DNA from: Fervidicoccus sp.
GTDB taxonomy: Archaea > Thermoproteota > Thermoprotei_A > Sulfolobales > Fervidicoccaceae
Assembly (NCBI GenBank): GCA_002899805.1
Contig: POCB01000097.1
Coordinates: 1 to 47,854, forward strand
Length of the DNA: 47,854 nt
Direction of reading: 5' to 3'
Shown piece by piece: positions 32,788 to 41,631 of the stretch. Position numbers and translations under genes: made by a program. Within the stretch, counting starts at the first letter, position 1; each line of letters starts with the position of its first letter. The notes under the pieces were generated by a model, which was given only the letters and a program-made list of their open reading frames with translations, ran no database searches and had not been told where the DNA came from.

Positions 32788-35187
32788 TTGTCACAAGAGA
32801 AAAATATTGAGTTTCAGCCCCTAGACGTGAGTTATGAAGTAGAAGGTAGGAAACCAAAGATAATTATATGGTCAAAGCTAAGAGATGGTAACACTGCTGT
32901 CATAGAGGATAGAAGGTTTTTGCCATACTTCTATGCTATTCCAGTGCAGGATGATAACTATATTGAAAAGATAAAGAGAGAGATCGAAAGAGAATGCAGT
33001 AGAAAGAAAATAGCATGTATGGTTCAAGTTAACACAAAGAAATACTTTGGAAGAAACATAAAAGTTCTCAGAATCGTAGTTGAAATACCTGAGCAAGTCA
33101 GACAAATAAGAGACGCTATTAAGGAAATACCTGGAGTTGAAGATGTCCTTGAGGCAGACGTCAGATTTTCTCTCAGATATATGATAGATAACGATATGAA
33201 GCCGTTCAGGTGGTATTCAGCCAAAGTTAAGGAGCTAGAGAAAGGAAACTACAGGGTTCATAAGGTTTTTGAGATGATAGACGGACCTAGAGAGCTAGAA
33301 GCAGAATCTGCTCCACCTAAACTCAAGATGTTCGCCTTCGATATAGAAGTCTACTCTCCTGCCGGCTCACCGAAACCCTCACAAGATCCTATCATCATAA
33401 TAGGTACAATGAATGGTGGAATAAAGCAATTTTATACTGTTGAAAAATACGATAAGAAAGTAATTGAAGATTTTGCTATGAAAATAATTGAAGAAGATCC
33501 AGACTTAATTGTTGGTTATAACACTAATTCATTTGACTGGCAATATCTAATGGAAAGGAGTAAAGTTTTGAAAGTGAACTTAGATATAGGAAGAAAGATG
33601 AATTCCCCTCCTTCTATGAGTGTAATGGGACATGTGAGTATACAGGGAAGATTGAACGTAGACATTTTCAATTTTGTGGAAGAAATGACAGGTACGAAGA
33701 GGAAGACATTAGACGAAATCGCTGAGTACATGGGGGTTATGAAAAAAAGTGAGAGAACGCTACTTGAATGGTATGATATACCGAAACTGTGGGATTCAGG
33801 AAAAGCAGGAATAGAGAAGGTTCTCGCATATAATAAAGATGATGTTGTTTCCACCTACAGGCTAGCTGAAAAGTTTATTCCCTTTGGAATCCAGCTCTCG
33901 GGGCTAACAGGTATCCCATTGGATCAGATAATGGCTGCTAGTGTTGGGTTCAGATTGGAGTACTATTTGATGAGAAAAGCATTTAAATATGGAGAGCTTG
34001 TCCCTAACAGAGAAGAGAGGGGAAGAGAGACATACAAAGGAGCTATAGTTCTTTCTCCCAAGCCCGGAGTCCATGAAAATGTTGCTGTCCTTGACTTTGC
34101 GAGTATGTATCCGAATATAATGATAAAGTACAATGTTGGGCCAGATACTCTGGTAAAAGATGAGAATTGCTCTCCTGAAGAGTGCTATATAGCTCCCGAT
34201 GTTGGACATAAATTCAGGAAGGAACCATCTGGATTCTTCAAGAGTGTTCTCAATGAGCTACTTCAAGCGAGAAAGAAAATGAGAGAAGAAATGAAAAAGT
34301 ACAAGCCAGATTCTCCGGAGTACTCTATCCTTGATGAGAGGCAGAAGGCTGTAAAGGTACTCGCAAATGCCACTTATGGTTATATGGGGTGGCAAGCAGC
34401 TAGATGGTACTGCAGAGAATGTGCTGAAGCCATCACGGCCTGGGGAAGAGCGAACATTACTTCCGCAATAGATAAAGCAAAAAAGCTTGGTCTCTCAGTC
34501 ATATATGGCGATACAGATAGTTTGTTCGTTGAGAATAAACCGGAATCTGTGGAGAAGCTGATCGGTTGGATAAATGATGAGCTAGGTCTGGAGATAAAAG
34601 TTGATAAAATTTACAAAAGACTCTTCTTCACTGAAGCAAAGAAAAGATACGTTGGTCTCACACAGGAAGGAGCAATAGACATAGTTGGCTTTGAAGCAAT
34701 AAGAGGAGATTGGTCGGAAATAGCGAAGGACATTCAGGTTGAAGTGGCTAGACTGGTTCTTGAAGAAATGAGCACAAAAAAAGCGGTTGAGCATGTGAAA
34801 AATGTCATAGAAATGTTGAGAAGGAAAGAAATTCCTATGGATAAACTAGTAATATGGAAAACAATCACCAAGAGGATAGAAGAGTATGAGGTTGATGCTC
34901 CACATGTCGCTACAGCTAAAATGTATGAAAGTTATGGATTAAAAATTTCACCAGGAGATAAAGTAGGATACGTGGTAATCAAAGGAGGGGGGAAAATCAG
35001 TGAGAAAGTAAAACCATACTTCGCTGCTTCTCTAGAGGAAATAGATGTTGATTATTATGCTGAACATCAGATAATACCCGCTGCCCTACGAATTCTAGAG
35101 TACTTTGGTGTGAAAGAAATAGAGCTCAAAGGGCAAAGTAAAGGTGGACAGAAATCTCTTATGGATTTCTTTGGTAAAAGTAAATAA
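32788..35187 (+). CDS. polB: Family B DNA polymerase with PCNA-binding C-terminus
   Basis: A 799-residue replicative-type polymerase with intact proofreading: exonuclease motifs FDIE (D185, E187), NTNSFDWQYL and YNKDDV. Polymerase motifs are DFASMYPNIM (motif A), KVLANATYGYMGW (motif B) and YGDTDS (573-578, motif C). The last residues QKSLMDFF form a PCNA-interacting (PIP) box. The start is TTG at 32788 after AAAGGGG. A GGTTATTTATAG TATA element lies about 40 bases upstream. Which crenarchaeal PolB class it belongs to was not determined. Confidence 0.96.
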   Translation: MSQEKNIEFQPLDVSYEVEGRKPKIIIWSKLRDGNTAVIEDRRFLPYFYAIPVQDDNYIEKIKREIERECSRKKIACMVQVNTKKYFGRNIKVLRIVVEIPEQVRQIRDAIKEIPGVEDVLEADVRFSLRYMIDNDMKPFRWYSAKVKELEKGNYRVHKVFEMIDGPRELEAESAPPKLKMFAFDIEVYSPAGSPKPSQDPIIIIGTMNGGIKQFYTVEKYDKKVIEDFAMKIIEEDPDLIVGYNTNSFDWQYLMERSKVLKVNLDIGRKMNSPPSMSVMGHVSIQGRLNVDIFNFVEEMTGTKRKTLDEIAEYMGVMKKSERTLLEWYDIPKLWDSGKAGIEKVLAYNKDDVVSTYRLAEKFIPFGIQLSGLTGIPLDQIMAASVGFRLEYYLMRKAFKYGELVPNREERGRETYKGAIVLSPKPGVHENVAVLDFASMYPNIMIKYNVGPDTLVKDENCSPEECYIAPDVGHKFRKEPSGFFKSVLNELLQARKKMREEMKKYKPDSPEYSILDERQKAVKVLANATYGYMGWQAARWYCRECAEAITAWGRANITSAIDKAKKLGLSVIYGDTDSLFVENKPESVEKLIGWINDELGLEIKVDKIYKRLFFTEAKKRYVGLTQEGAIDIVGFEAIRGDWSEIAKDIQVEVARLVLEEMSTKKAVEHVKNVIEMLRRKEIPMDKLVIWKTITKRIEEYEVDAPHVATAKMYESYGLKISPGDKVGYVVIKGGGKISEKVKPYFAASLEEIDVDYYAEHQIIPAALRILEYFGVKEIELKGQSKGGQKSLMDFFGKSK

Positions 35188-35328
35188 ACAGATTTCTCTC
35201 CTCTTATTCATAATAAATATAAAAATTTACTAAAATCCAACACAATTTGGAAAAGAGGCCCTTTATAGATTTGTTTTGTAGATATCGTTTTTAACGAGTC
35301 GAGAAAGACAATATTTTGAGGGAGAAGA

Positions 35329-37128
35329 ATGGAAAAGAAAGAATTACCGCTGAGACAGCCAATCGTTGTGGTTATGGGACATGTAGATCATGGGAAAACT
35401 AGTTTGCTTGACAAAATAAGAGGAACCAGTGTTGCTAGAAGAGAACCGGGAGAGATAACACAACATGTTGGAGCGAGTGTCGTCCCCTCAAGGGTCATAG
35501 AGGAGATAGCTGCTCCGCTGAAGAAAATAATTCCAGTCAAGCTCAAAATCCCAGGATTGTTATTCATAGATACTCCAGGTCACGAACTTTTCATGAATAT
35601 GCGCAGGAGAGGTGGAGAGATAGCAGATTTTGCTATCCTAGTGGTGGATATAATAGAGGGCTTTAAAGAGCAAACAGTAGAGTCGATCCAATTAATAAAA
35701 TCTAAAAGAGTGCCTTTCATAGTAGCAGCAAACAAAATAGATAAGATACCTGGTTGGAGGAGCTATCCTGGGGAACCATTTCTGATTTCGTATCAGAAAC
35801 AACAACAAAAAGCGAAAGAAGAACTAGACGAAAGAATTTACTATCTTATGGGGGAACTTGGAAAATATGGTTTCAATAGCGATAGGTTTGACAGAATAAG
35901 AGATTTCACGAGAACAGTAAGTATTGTTCCGGTTTCCGCGAAAAGCGGAGAAGGGATAGCTGAACTTTTAGCAGTGCTGGCTGGTCTCGCACAGCAATAT
36001 TTAAAAGATAGGTTGACATTCGCTATGGGACCAGCAAAAGGAGTAGTGCTCGAAGTTAAAGAAGTGAGCGGTCTTGGTTCTACAGTTGATGCCATCATAT
36101 ATGATGGGTTGCTGAGAAAGGGAGATACAATAGTTCTCGGGGGAACTGAGGGGGTTATAGTCACGAAAGTAAGAGCCTTATTGATGCCAAAACCATTGCA
36201 AGAAATCAGATCACCCGAGGACAAGTTCATGAGTGTAGAAGAGGTTTATGCATCTAGTGGAGTGAAGATAGTAGCCCCTGACCTAGACAAAGCACTAGCA
36301 GGAACTCCTATAATGGTGGTCGATAGCCCAGAAAAACTAGAAGAAGTGAAGAAAAAGATAATAGAAGATATTGAGAGTGTTAAGGTCAAAACTGATCGGT
36401 CAGGCGTAATAGCCAAATCAGATGCTTTGGGAACCTTAGAAGCTCTTGTTGAGGCTCTAAGAAGAGAAAATATACCTGTTAGACTTGCTGATGTGGGAGC
36501 TATATCAAAACGGGATGTTATTGAAGCTGCGATATCTAAACATGAAGACGAGAGCTTAGGTGTTATACTAGGTTTCAATGTTAAAGTCCTCCCAGAAGCA
36601 AAGGAAGAGGCAGAAAAATCCGGAGTTCAAATTATGCTCAGCAATGTCATATACAGATTGCTTGAAGATTACTTTAAATGGAGGCAGGATTTGAAAAGGA
36701 AAGAGCTTGAGAAAAAACTCGAATCGATTATATGGCCTGCAAAGATAAGGTTGCTCCCTGGATTTGTATTCAGAAGAAGTGATCCGGTTATTGTAGGAAT
36801 TGAAGTTCTAGGTGGAGTTTTGAAGCCTGGAGCTCCTTTGATGACAGAAGATGGGAAAAAAGTCGGTTCAGTTTTGCAAATGCAGGATAGAGGGCAAACA
36901 ATCAAAGAAGCTAGACCTGGTATGCAGGTAGCTCTTTCTATAAAAGGAAATATCATGGTTGGAAGGCATATAAATGAGGGTGATATACTTTACACGGATG
37001 TTCCAGATCAGCATGCAAGAATGTTATTCACGGAGCTAAAGAACTATGTGAGCGATGATTCTATGCTTGTATTAAATGAAATAGTCAAAATAAAGAGAAA
37101 GATAGATCCCATGTATGCTTTTGTTTGA
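35329..37128 (+). CDS. infB: Translation initiation factor aIF5B (IF-2 family)
   Basis: GTPase that promotes ribosomal subunit joining with initiator tRNA. The 599-residue archaeal/eukaryotic form lacks the long bacterial N-terminal extension. G1 is GHVDHGKT (17-24), G3 is DTPGHE, G4 is ANKIDKIP and G5 is VSAKSGEG. The C-terminal domains follow, with LPGFVFRRSDPVIVGIEVLGG. GAGGGAGA precedes the ATG. A CGTTTTTAACG element about 40 bases upstream is a likely TATA box. Confidence 0.97.
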   Translation: MEKKELPLRQPIVVVMGHVDHGKTSLLDKIRGTSVARREPGEITQHVGASVVPSRVIEEIAAPLKKIIPVKLKIPGLLFIDTPGHELFMNMRRRGGEIADFAILVVDIIEGFKEQTVESIQLIKSKRVPFIVAANKIDKIPGWRSYPGEPFLISYQKQQQKAKEELDERIYYLMGELGKYGFNSDRFDRIRDFTRTVSIVPVSAKSGEGIAELLAVLAGLAQQYLKDRLTFAMGPAKGVVLEVKEVSGLGSTVDAIIYDGLLRKGDTIVLGGTEGVIVTKVRALLMPKPLQEIRSPEDKFMSVEEVYASSGVKIVAPDLDKALAGTPIMVVDSPEKLEEVKKKIIEDIESVKVKTDRSGVIAKSDALGTLEALVEALRRENIPVRLADVGAISKRDVIEAAISKHEDESLGVILGFNVKVLPEAKEEAEKSGVQIMLSNVIYRLLEDYFKWRQDLKRKELEKKLESIIWPAKIRLLPGFVFRRSDPVIVGIEVLGGVLKPGAPLMTEDGKKVGSVLQMQDRGQTIKEARPGMQVALSIKGNIMVGRHINEGDILYTDVPDQHARMLFTELKNYVSDDSMLVLNEIVKIKRKIDPMYAFV

Positions 37129-37248
37129 GTTCTTCATCCAGTCATCTTCTTTTAACTCTGAGATTTACTCTTGTGATTTCTTTTAAACAAGAGATTTTTA
37201 TTCTATGAAGTTAAAACTACGTCTGATATTTGAGGAAAAACAACATTG

Positions 37249-37277
37249 GACTACTTCGCGATTTAGAGCGAAGCTTC
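37249..37277. repeat. Hairpin resembling an IS200/IS605-type element end (site C)
   Basis: CTTCGC (37254-37259) and GCGAAG (37268-37273) form a perfect 6-bp stem around the 8-base loop GATTTAGA, inside CTACTTCGC...GCGAAGCTTCC. The layout corresponds to the CTAC-stem-loop-stem-CTTCC of archaeal IS200/IS605 ends. The 13-base word AGAGCGAAGCTTC is repeated exactly at 41517-41529 (site D). Confidence 0.4.
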
Positions 37278-37280
37278 CAT

Positions 37281-37440
37281 ATTTCTAATAAGGCATTATA
37301 TTCATCTACACACCTCCTAGCTCTAGGTTCAATACTCTCATACCTTCAGCATATCCTTTGAGATGAACCAGCATTTGTAACCTATCTCGCTATAAATTCA
37401 TCCCAGCCGTTTTATGATGGGGTTCGAATTGAACGTTATG
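37281..37440 (-). pseudogene. Possible remnant of an insertion-element gene
   Basis: On the minus strand, just before hairpin site C, a short open stretch reads LQMLVHLKGYAEGMRVLNLE and then a stop. It is preceded by stops, has no start signal and no recognised family. Its position directly before the hairpin is what suggests it is the tail of a decayed transposase or accessory gene. The rest of the 37129-37550 gap holds a small palindrome (AATTCTA/TAGAATT at 37487-37503) and nothing else recognisable. Confidence 0.2.
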
Positions 37441-37550
37441 TAATAATATAAAGAAATATCTTGGAAAGGATGAAAACAAATCACTTAATTCTATCATAGA
37501 ATTATTTCAGCATCGAAAAGGTCTTCTTGTGATGGTAGATAAAGCTAATT

Positions 37551-37559
37551 CTTATAAAC
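37551..37559 (+). promoter_or_regulatory. TATA box of the S6e-aIF2-gamma cluster
   Basis: CTTATAAAC here is the best TATA box before the S6e gene. It predicts transcription starting near 37580 and an unusually long leader of about 160 bases. Confidence 0.5.
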
Positions 37560-37599
37560 CATTATTAAACTAAAACTGCTTACGATAAAGATTTAATGA

Positions 37600-37738
37600 A
37601 GCCTTAGGGATGAAACATCCTAAAGGCTAAAATATTTCGGGATCCACAGAAGCATAGATGGATCCCGTGATTCACATAAAAAGTTCCGGAAATGAACCGT
37701 ACTGCGGGGATACTGGAACATAAGGAGGAGATATGTGA
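37600..37738 (+). promoter_or_regulatory. Structured 5' leader of the S6e gene with consecutive hairpins
   Basis: Three hairpins occur in a row. H1 (37600-37628) pairs AGCCTT with AAGGCT and GGATG with CATCC around an AAA loop, interrupted by an A-A mismatch. H2 (37638-37667) pairs CGGGATCCA with TGGATCCCG, nine perfect pairs around a 12-base loop. H3 (37683-37719) has outer GTTCC/GGAAC with smaller inner pairs. The leader ends with AAGGAGGAG and an ATGTGA immediately before the start ATG. No T-run separates it from the gene, so it looks like a regulatory leader rather than an independent RNA. Confidence 0.5.
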
Positions 37739-38395
37739 ATGCCAGAATTCAAATTGGTAATATCGGATCCTGCACCAACAACCCCCCCAATTAAAGTAAA
37801 AGTAGTAGGGGATGACAAGATAGCTTTAAGTAAGGAACAGAAAGAAGGAAGAAAACTTCCGATTGCTGAGATTCCTAGATCTTTGGCAGAAAAGTTGAAT
37901 CTTTTTGATGGAGTAATAGTCCTTAAGTTTGGAAAAGAGGGCGATAAAAAAGTAAAACTTCACCTCAAAGCTATTGTGAAGGAAGGCATCGAGGAAAATA
38001 CAGTTAGAATCCCACAAGATCTCCTTGCGGAAAAAGTAGGAGAGACCGAAGCAGAGGCTGAAGCATCCAGATCTAAGGCCTTTCAGCTTATTCTCGACGA
38101 GGATACAAGTAGAAAACTAATAGGAATGAGGATAGGAGAAGAAATCGATGCCACAATAGTAGGACTAAATGGGAAACTTGTAATAAAAGGAGGAAGCGAC
38201 AATAGCGGTTTTCCCATGAGACCTGAATTGCCAGGTCCAGTCAAGAAAAAATTGCTTCTTTCGGGTCCCCCTGGATACCATCCTAGGAAGAGGGGGGAAA
38301 GAAGAAGGAAGATGGTAAGAGGCAATACTATTGATGACAGCATAGTTCAGGTTAACGTTGTACTTGTCAGGGAAAAGGGGGCTGAGAATAAATAG
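37739..38395 (+). CDS. rps6e: 30S ribosomal protein S6e
   Basis: A 218-residue archaeal S6e. The family core is seen in FKLVISDPAPTTPPIKVKV at the start, IGMRIGEEIDA, and the signature GGSDNSGFPMRPELPGPVKKKLLLSGPPGYHPRKRGERRRKMVRGNTI. It is longer than many archaeal S6e because of about 90 residues (roughly 25-115) inserted near the N-terminus. GGAGGAG lies 8 bases before the ATG. It opens the information-processing cluster and has a long structured leader. Confidence 0.96.
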   Translation: MPEFKLVISDPAPTTPPIKVKVVGDDKIALSKEQKEGRKLPIAEIPRSLAEKLNLFDGVIVLKFGKEGDKKVKLHLKAIVKEGIEENTVRIPQDLLAEKVGETEAEAEASRSKAFQLILDEDTSRKLIGMRIGEEIDATIVGLNGKLVIKGGSDNSGFPMRPELPGPVKKKLLLSGPPGYHPRKRGERRRKMVRGNTIDDSIVQVNVVLVREKGAENK

Positions 38396-38415
38396 GCCTC
38401 CGGAAAGTGATATCG

Positions 38416-39654
38416 ATGAGTTACGCTGAAAAGAAACAACCTGAAGTCAATATCGGAACGGCAGGACATGTGGACCATGGTAAGACAACGCTTGTCTCGG
38501 CTCTCACAGGAATATGGACTTCAAGACATAGTGAAGAACTGAAAAGAGGAATGACGATCAAACTCGGATACGCTGATGGTGCCATATATAAATGTGAGAA
38601 TATTCCCTTTCCAGAAGCATACCAACCATTTCCTGAATGTCCTAGTGGTTCAAATCCAAAGTTGCTAAGAAGAGTTTCATATGTTGACGCTCCAGGACAT
38701 GAGGTTTTGATGGCGACAATGTTGGCAGGAGCGGCTATAATGGATGGTGTTCTGCTAGTTATAGCTGCGAACGAGAGGGTACCCCAGCCGCAAACCGCTG
38801 AACACTTCGCTGCTCTCAGTGTAATTGGTCAGAAGAATTTGATAATTGTCCAAAATAAAGTAGATGTTGTTCCTCCAGAAAGGGCAAAAGAAAATTACAA
38901 TGAAATTAAGAAGATGATAGAGGGAACGTGGGCTGAGAATGCTCCAATAATCCCAGTTTCTGCGCTAAAACGTGGAAATATTGATGTTCTAATGGCAGCA
39001 ATTGAAAAGTATATTCCAACTCCAGAGCGTGATATTAACAAACCTCCTCTGATGTACGTTGTACGAAGTTTCGATGCAAACAAACCAGGAACCCCACCGG
39101 AAAAAATGGTCGGAGGGATCGTTGGAGGTAGCCTAATTCAAGGTAAGCTAAGTGTTGGGGATGAGATAGTCATTCTTCCCGGGTTGAAAATCAAGAGGCC
39201 TGGGGGAAGAGAAGAATATGAGCCTATAACTAGCAAGGTAGTAAGTCTCAGATTTGGTGAATTAAGTGTGGAGACTGCTCTTCCTGGAGGTCTTGTTGCT
39301 ATTAGTACACAACTGGACCCATCAATAACGAAGGGAGATAATCTCGTTGGGAGTGTCGTAACTAAAGCTGGAAACGAGTTACCAGTCGTAAATGAGATAG
39401 AAGCCGAGTATCATCTCTTTGAACGTGTTGTTGGGCTAAGAGAGAAAACTTCTGTGTCTCCTATTCAGGTAAGAGAACCATTGATGATAACTGTAGGTAC
39501 GTCTGTAACTATGGGAGTTGTGACGAGAGTCTCGTCGGTTTCTCTTTCCGTTTCTCTGAGGAGACCAATCGTAGCTCTTCCCAAGAGCAGGATAGCATTA
39601 AGCAGACAGGTTCAGGGAAGATGGAGGCTCATAGGATGGGGTCTGATAAAATAG
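38416..39654 (+). CDS. eif2g: Translation initiation factor aIF2 subunit gamma
   Basis: GTPase subunit of aIF2 that delivers initiator Met-tRNA to the small ribosomal subunit. The 412 residues include G1 GHVDHGKT (17-24), G3 DAPGHE, G4 QNKVDVV and G5 SALK. The zinc-knuckle region in the switch area retains only two cysteines (KCENIPFPEAYQPFPECP), so zinc binding may be lost. The frame opens at GTG 38407, but the GTGAT there is better read as ribosome-binding site for ATG 38416. It lies immediately after S6e, the common archaeal order. Confidence 0.96.
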   Translation: MSYAEKKQPEVNIGTAGHVDHGKTTLVSALTGIWTSRHSEELKRGMTIKLGYADGAIYKCENIPFPEAYQPFPECPSGSNPKLLRRVSYVDAPGHEVLMATMLAGAAIMDGVLLVIAANERVPQPQTAEHFAALSVIGQKNLIIVQNKVDVVPPERAKENYNEIKKMIEGTWAENAPIIPVSALKRGNIDVLMAAIEKYIPTPERDINKPPLMYVVRSFDANKPGTPPEKMVGGIVGGSLIQGKLSVGDEIVILPGLKIKRPGGREEYEPITSKVVSLRFGELSVETALPGGLVAISTQLDPSITKGDNLVGSVVTKAGNELPVVNEIEAEYHLFERVVGLREKTSVSPIQVREPLMITVGTSVTMGVVTRVSSVSLSVSLRRPIVALPKSRIALSRQVQGRWRLIGWGLIK

Positions 39655-40067
39655 CTAAAAGAACATTAGTCTTGCTCGATTCTAATGCTCTTCTTCAGCT
39701 CTACAAAGGAGTTCATTTATTCGAAGATATTGAGAGTGCACTTGAATCTTCACCTGAATACATATGTCCTGATGCTATCTTGAATGAGCTAGAAAAGCTC
39801 TCTGTAGGAAAAGGAGAGATCATGAGGGCAGCAAAGTTAGCCCTGGAAATAGCGAGGGAAAAATGTAAAACAATAGTTACAGGAGAAGAGAGTGGCGATA
39901 GGGCATTGATCAAATTGGCTGCTTACCTTTCGGAAAAGGGAGAGAGAGTCTTGGTGGCTACTAGCGATAGAGAGCTTAGAAGGAAACTTTCTATTCTGGG
40001 AATCAAGACAGCATATTATAGAGAATCGCAACATAGGTTTGAGGTCGAAGCTAAAGATGTTCTATAA
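39636..40067 (+). CDS. PIN-domain protein, archaeal Fcf1/Utp24-like
   Basis: A 143-residue PIN-fold ribonuclease-like protein. Acidic residues expected at the active site are D15 (LLDSNALL), the E region of CPDAILNELEKL, and the D of VATSDRELRRKL. The conserved position after aIF2-gamma and before rpo7 fits the archaeal Fcf1-like PIN proteins thought to act in rRNA processing. ATG 39636 is chosen because GGAGG lies 8 bases before it, inside the end of the aIF2-gamma gene (19-base overlap). A toxin (VapC) role is unlikely, since no antitoxin is adjacent. Confidence 0.85.
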   Translation: MGSDKIAKRTLVLLDSNALLQLYKGVHLFEDIESALESSPEYICPDAILNELEKLSVGKGEIMRAAKLALEIAREKCKTIVTGEESGDRALIKLAAYLSEKGERVLVATSDRELRRKLSILGIKTAYYRESQHRFEVEAKDVL

Positions 40068-40175
40068 GGTAAAGATTTTAACTTCATCGATTCAATTAAA
40101 TCAGAGATTAACTATTCATTGGGGATTTTCCCCTTTGATGTGAGAAACAAATGGAACGTTGAGTAGGTGAATCTC

Positions 40176-40712
40176 ATGTTTATGGTCTCAAAAATTAGAG
40201 ATGTTGTGAGAATTCCTCCAGAAAGGATGAATGAGAATCTTGAAGAAGTAGCAAAAAGCGTCCTCAACAGCCAATATTCTGGTTACTATGATGATGATCT
40301 TGGCATAATTATCGGTGTGTATGATATTGAAATCGATCCAATTGGGAAGATACTCCATGGTGATGGAGGAACTTACCATTGGTTAGAAGCAAGTGTTTTT
40401 TCTCTAAAACCAGCTATGAATGAGGTTATCGTTGGCACAGTGAGCAGTGTAAGAGAATTTGGGATATTTGTCAGAATCGGTCCAATCGAAGGGTTTATAC
40501 ATAAATCCCAGATATCTGACGAATACGTAGAATATGATGCTAGCAGACAAGCATTCATTCTTAAACAAAGTAATAGGATAATTGAGAAGGGAGATCTTGT
40601 CAGGGCAAGAGTGATAGCTTTCAGTTTCAACGCTGAAAAAAAGGAGATCAGAGTCCAATTGACCATGAGACAACCATATCTTGGAAAGCTACCTATTAAA
40701 AGTGGAGGTTGA
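40176..40712 (+). CDS. rpo7: RNA polymerase subunit Rpo7 (RpoE')
   Basis: Stalk subunit of archaeal RNA polymerase, the homologue of Rpb7. The 178 residues contain the N-terminal RNP-like domain (VRIPPERMNENLEEVAK, GDGGTYHWLEASVFSLKPAMNEV) and the C-terminal S1 domain (VGTVSSVREFGIFVRIGPIEGFIHKSQISDE). ATG 40176 follows AGGTGA by 5 bases. The frame itself opens at GTG 40167. It is followed after a few bases by spt4. The partner stalk subunit Rpo4 is not in the window. Confidence 0.96.
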   Translation: MFMVSKIRDVVRIPPERMNENLEEVAKSVLNSQYSGYYDDDLGIIIGVYDIEIDPIGKILHGDGGTYHWLEASVFSLKPAMNEVIVGTVSSVREFGIFVRIGPIEGFIHKSQISDEYVEYDASRQAFILKQSNRIIEKGDLVRARVIAFSFNAEKKEIRVQLTMRQPYLGKLPIKSGG

Positions 40713-40717
40713 TCTGA

Positions 40718-40927
40718 TTGTCAAAAAGGGCAAAACTCCAGTATAAAGCTTGTACGAAATGTAAACTTTTAGTTGAACCAGAAGTTGAAGTATGCCCAAA
40801 CTGTGGCTCTAGAAACTTCAGTACTGACTGGGAAGGCATGATTATAATTATCGATCCGGAAAAAAGTGAGATAGCAAAATTGATAGGGGCAAGCAAATCT
40901 GGGAAGTATGCGATAAAAGTTAGGTGA
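40718..40927 (+). CDS. spt4: Transcription elongation factor Spt4 (RpoE'')
   Basis: A 69-residue zinc protein that pairs with Spt5 to increase RNA polymerase processivity. CTKC and CPNC supply four zinc ligands, and the C-terminal DWEGMIIIIDPEKSEIAKLIG is the family signature. The start is TTG at 40718, with GGAGG 9 bases upstream in the end of the rpo7 gene. Confidence 0.96.
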   Translation: MSKRAKLQYKACTKCKLLVEPEVEVCPNCGSRNFSTDWEGMIIIIDPEKSEIAKLIGASKSGKYAIKVR

Positions 40928-40931
40928 TCTT

Positions 40932-41471
40932 TTGCCACTAATTCTTAAAGATGAAAACTTGAGAAGAGCGCTTTCTAATCCCATGCATCCAATATACAGA
41001 GGGGAAGCTTTCAAAAAAGCTGTCTCCAAACTTATAGGAAGAAAGGTAGTTACTGTAGGAGATATAGTAACAATGGAGTATATAAAAAGCGTAAGTTCAC
41101 CTCCTTCTGTTGCTTTCGTCGATGGGTTCACGAAGAGAGGAGAAAAAATCTCTAGTCCGCTTCTTGAACTATTCGAAGACTACGTTGAAATTTACAATGA
41201 GCGAGGGGAAATCGATTTAGAATTGATCAGTGAGGCCCTGAGCCAGGTAGCTGTAAACTTTCAGGAGGGAATACCTACACTCGTGAACGTAAAAGGAGAG
41301 GAGGACATGCTAGCGCTAGCTACGCCTATATTTTTCTCTTCTCCTTTAACTGTGTTGATCTACGGACAGCCTGATATGGGGGCAATAATACTGGAGCTCT
41401 TTTATCCAGTTAGAGATTATTTTACATCAATGCTTTCTCATCTTTCTCCTCATGTTGGAATGTCGAAATAA
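40932..41471 (+). CDS. GTP-dependent dephospho-CoA kinase (DUF359)
   Basis: Last step of archaeal coenzyme A synthesis. This family (DUF359) uses GTP and is unrelated to bacterial CoaE. The 179 residues show the conserved VVTVGDIVT, VAFVDGFTKR, VNVKGEEDMLALA and GQPDMGAI. The TTG start at 40932 follows AGGTGAT inside the spt4 end. It ends the S6e-to-kinase run, whose gene order is familiar from other archaea. Confidence 0.92.
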   Translation: MPLILKDENLRRALSNPMHPIYRGEAFKKAVSKLIGRKVVTVGDIVTMEYIKSVSSPPSVAFVDGFTKRGEKISSPLLELFEDYVEIYNERGEIDLELISEALSQVAVNFQEGIPTLVNVKGEEDMLALATPIFFSSPLTVLIYGQPDMGAIILELFYPVRDYFTSMLSHLSPHVGMSK

Positions 41472-41497
41472 ATATTGATAAAAGTACTATGGTATAT

Positions 41498-41529
41498 CTA
41501 ACCTCTTCTCTGCTCCAGAGCGAAGCTTC
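41498..41529. repeat. IS200/IS605-like end motif (site D)
   Basis: CTAACCTCTTCTCTGCTCC (41498-41516) matches site B at 22459-22477 in 16 of 19 bases. AGAGCGAAGCTTC (41517-41529) is identical to part of the site C hairpin. GCTC and GAGC form a short stem here. The site lies in the convergent gap between the dephospho-CoA kinase and YchF-like genes. Confidence 0.4.
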
Positions 41530-41631
41530 AAGATGTAACTTTTCACCTTTAGAGATTTGAGCCCAGATATAATGAGAATCGATTTGATTATAACAGATTA
41601 AATTTAAATTTAATGTGTTAAGCTCAATTAG

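Noticed and set aside
37420-37445. GGGGTTCGAATTG as a tRNA T-arm (possible 3' half)
   Set aside because: The complementary CCCC arm and an acceptor 3' strand are missing, and no leader complementary to GCCCGATACCCC precedes it.
37487-37503. Palindrome AATTCTA-TCA-TAGAATT upstream of S6e
   Set aside because: A/T-rich, short and upstream of the predicted TATA box. Such palindromes are expected by chance in this base composition, and no second copy was seen.
39636-40067. PIN protein as a VapC toxin of a toxin-antitoxin pair
   Set aside because: No small antitoxin gene is adjacent, and the position between aIF2-gamma and rpo7 is the usual place of the rRNA-processing-type PIN protein.
40932-41471. 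Dephospho-CoA kinase read as a CoaE-type enzyme
   Set aside because: There is no P-loop of the bacterial CoaE kind. The motifs match the archaeal GTP-dependent DUF359 family instead.
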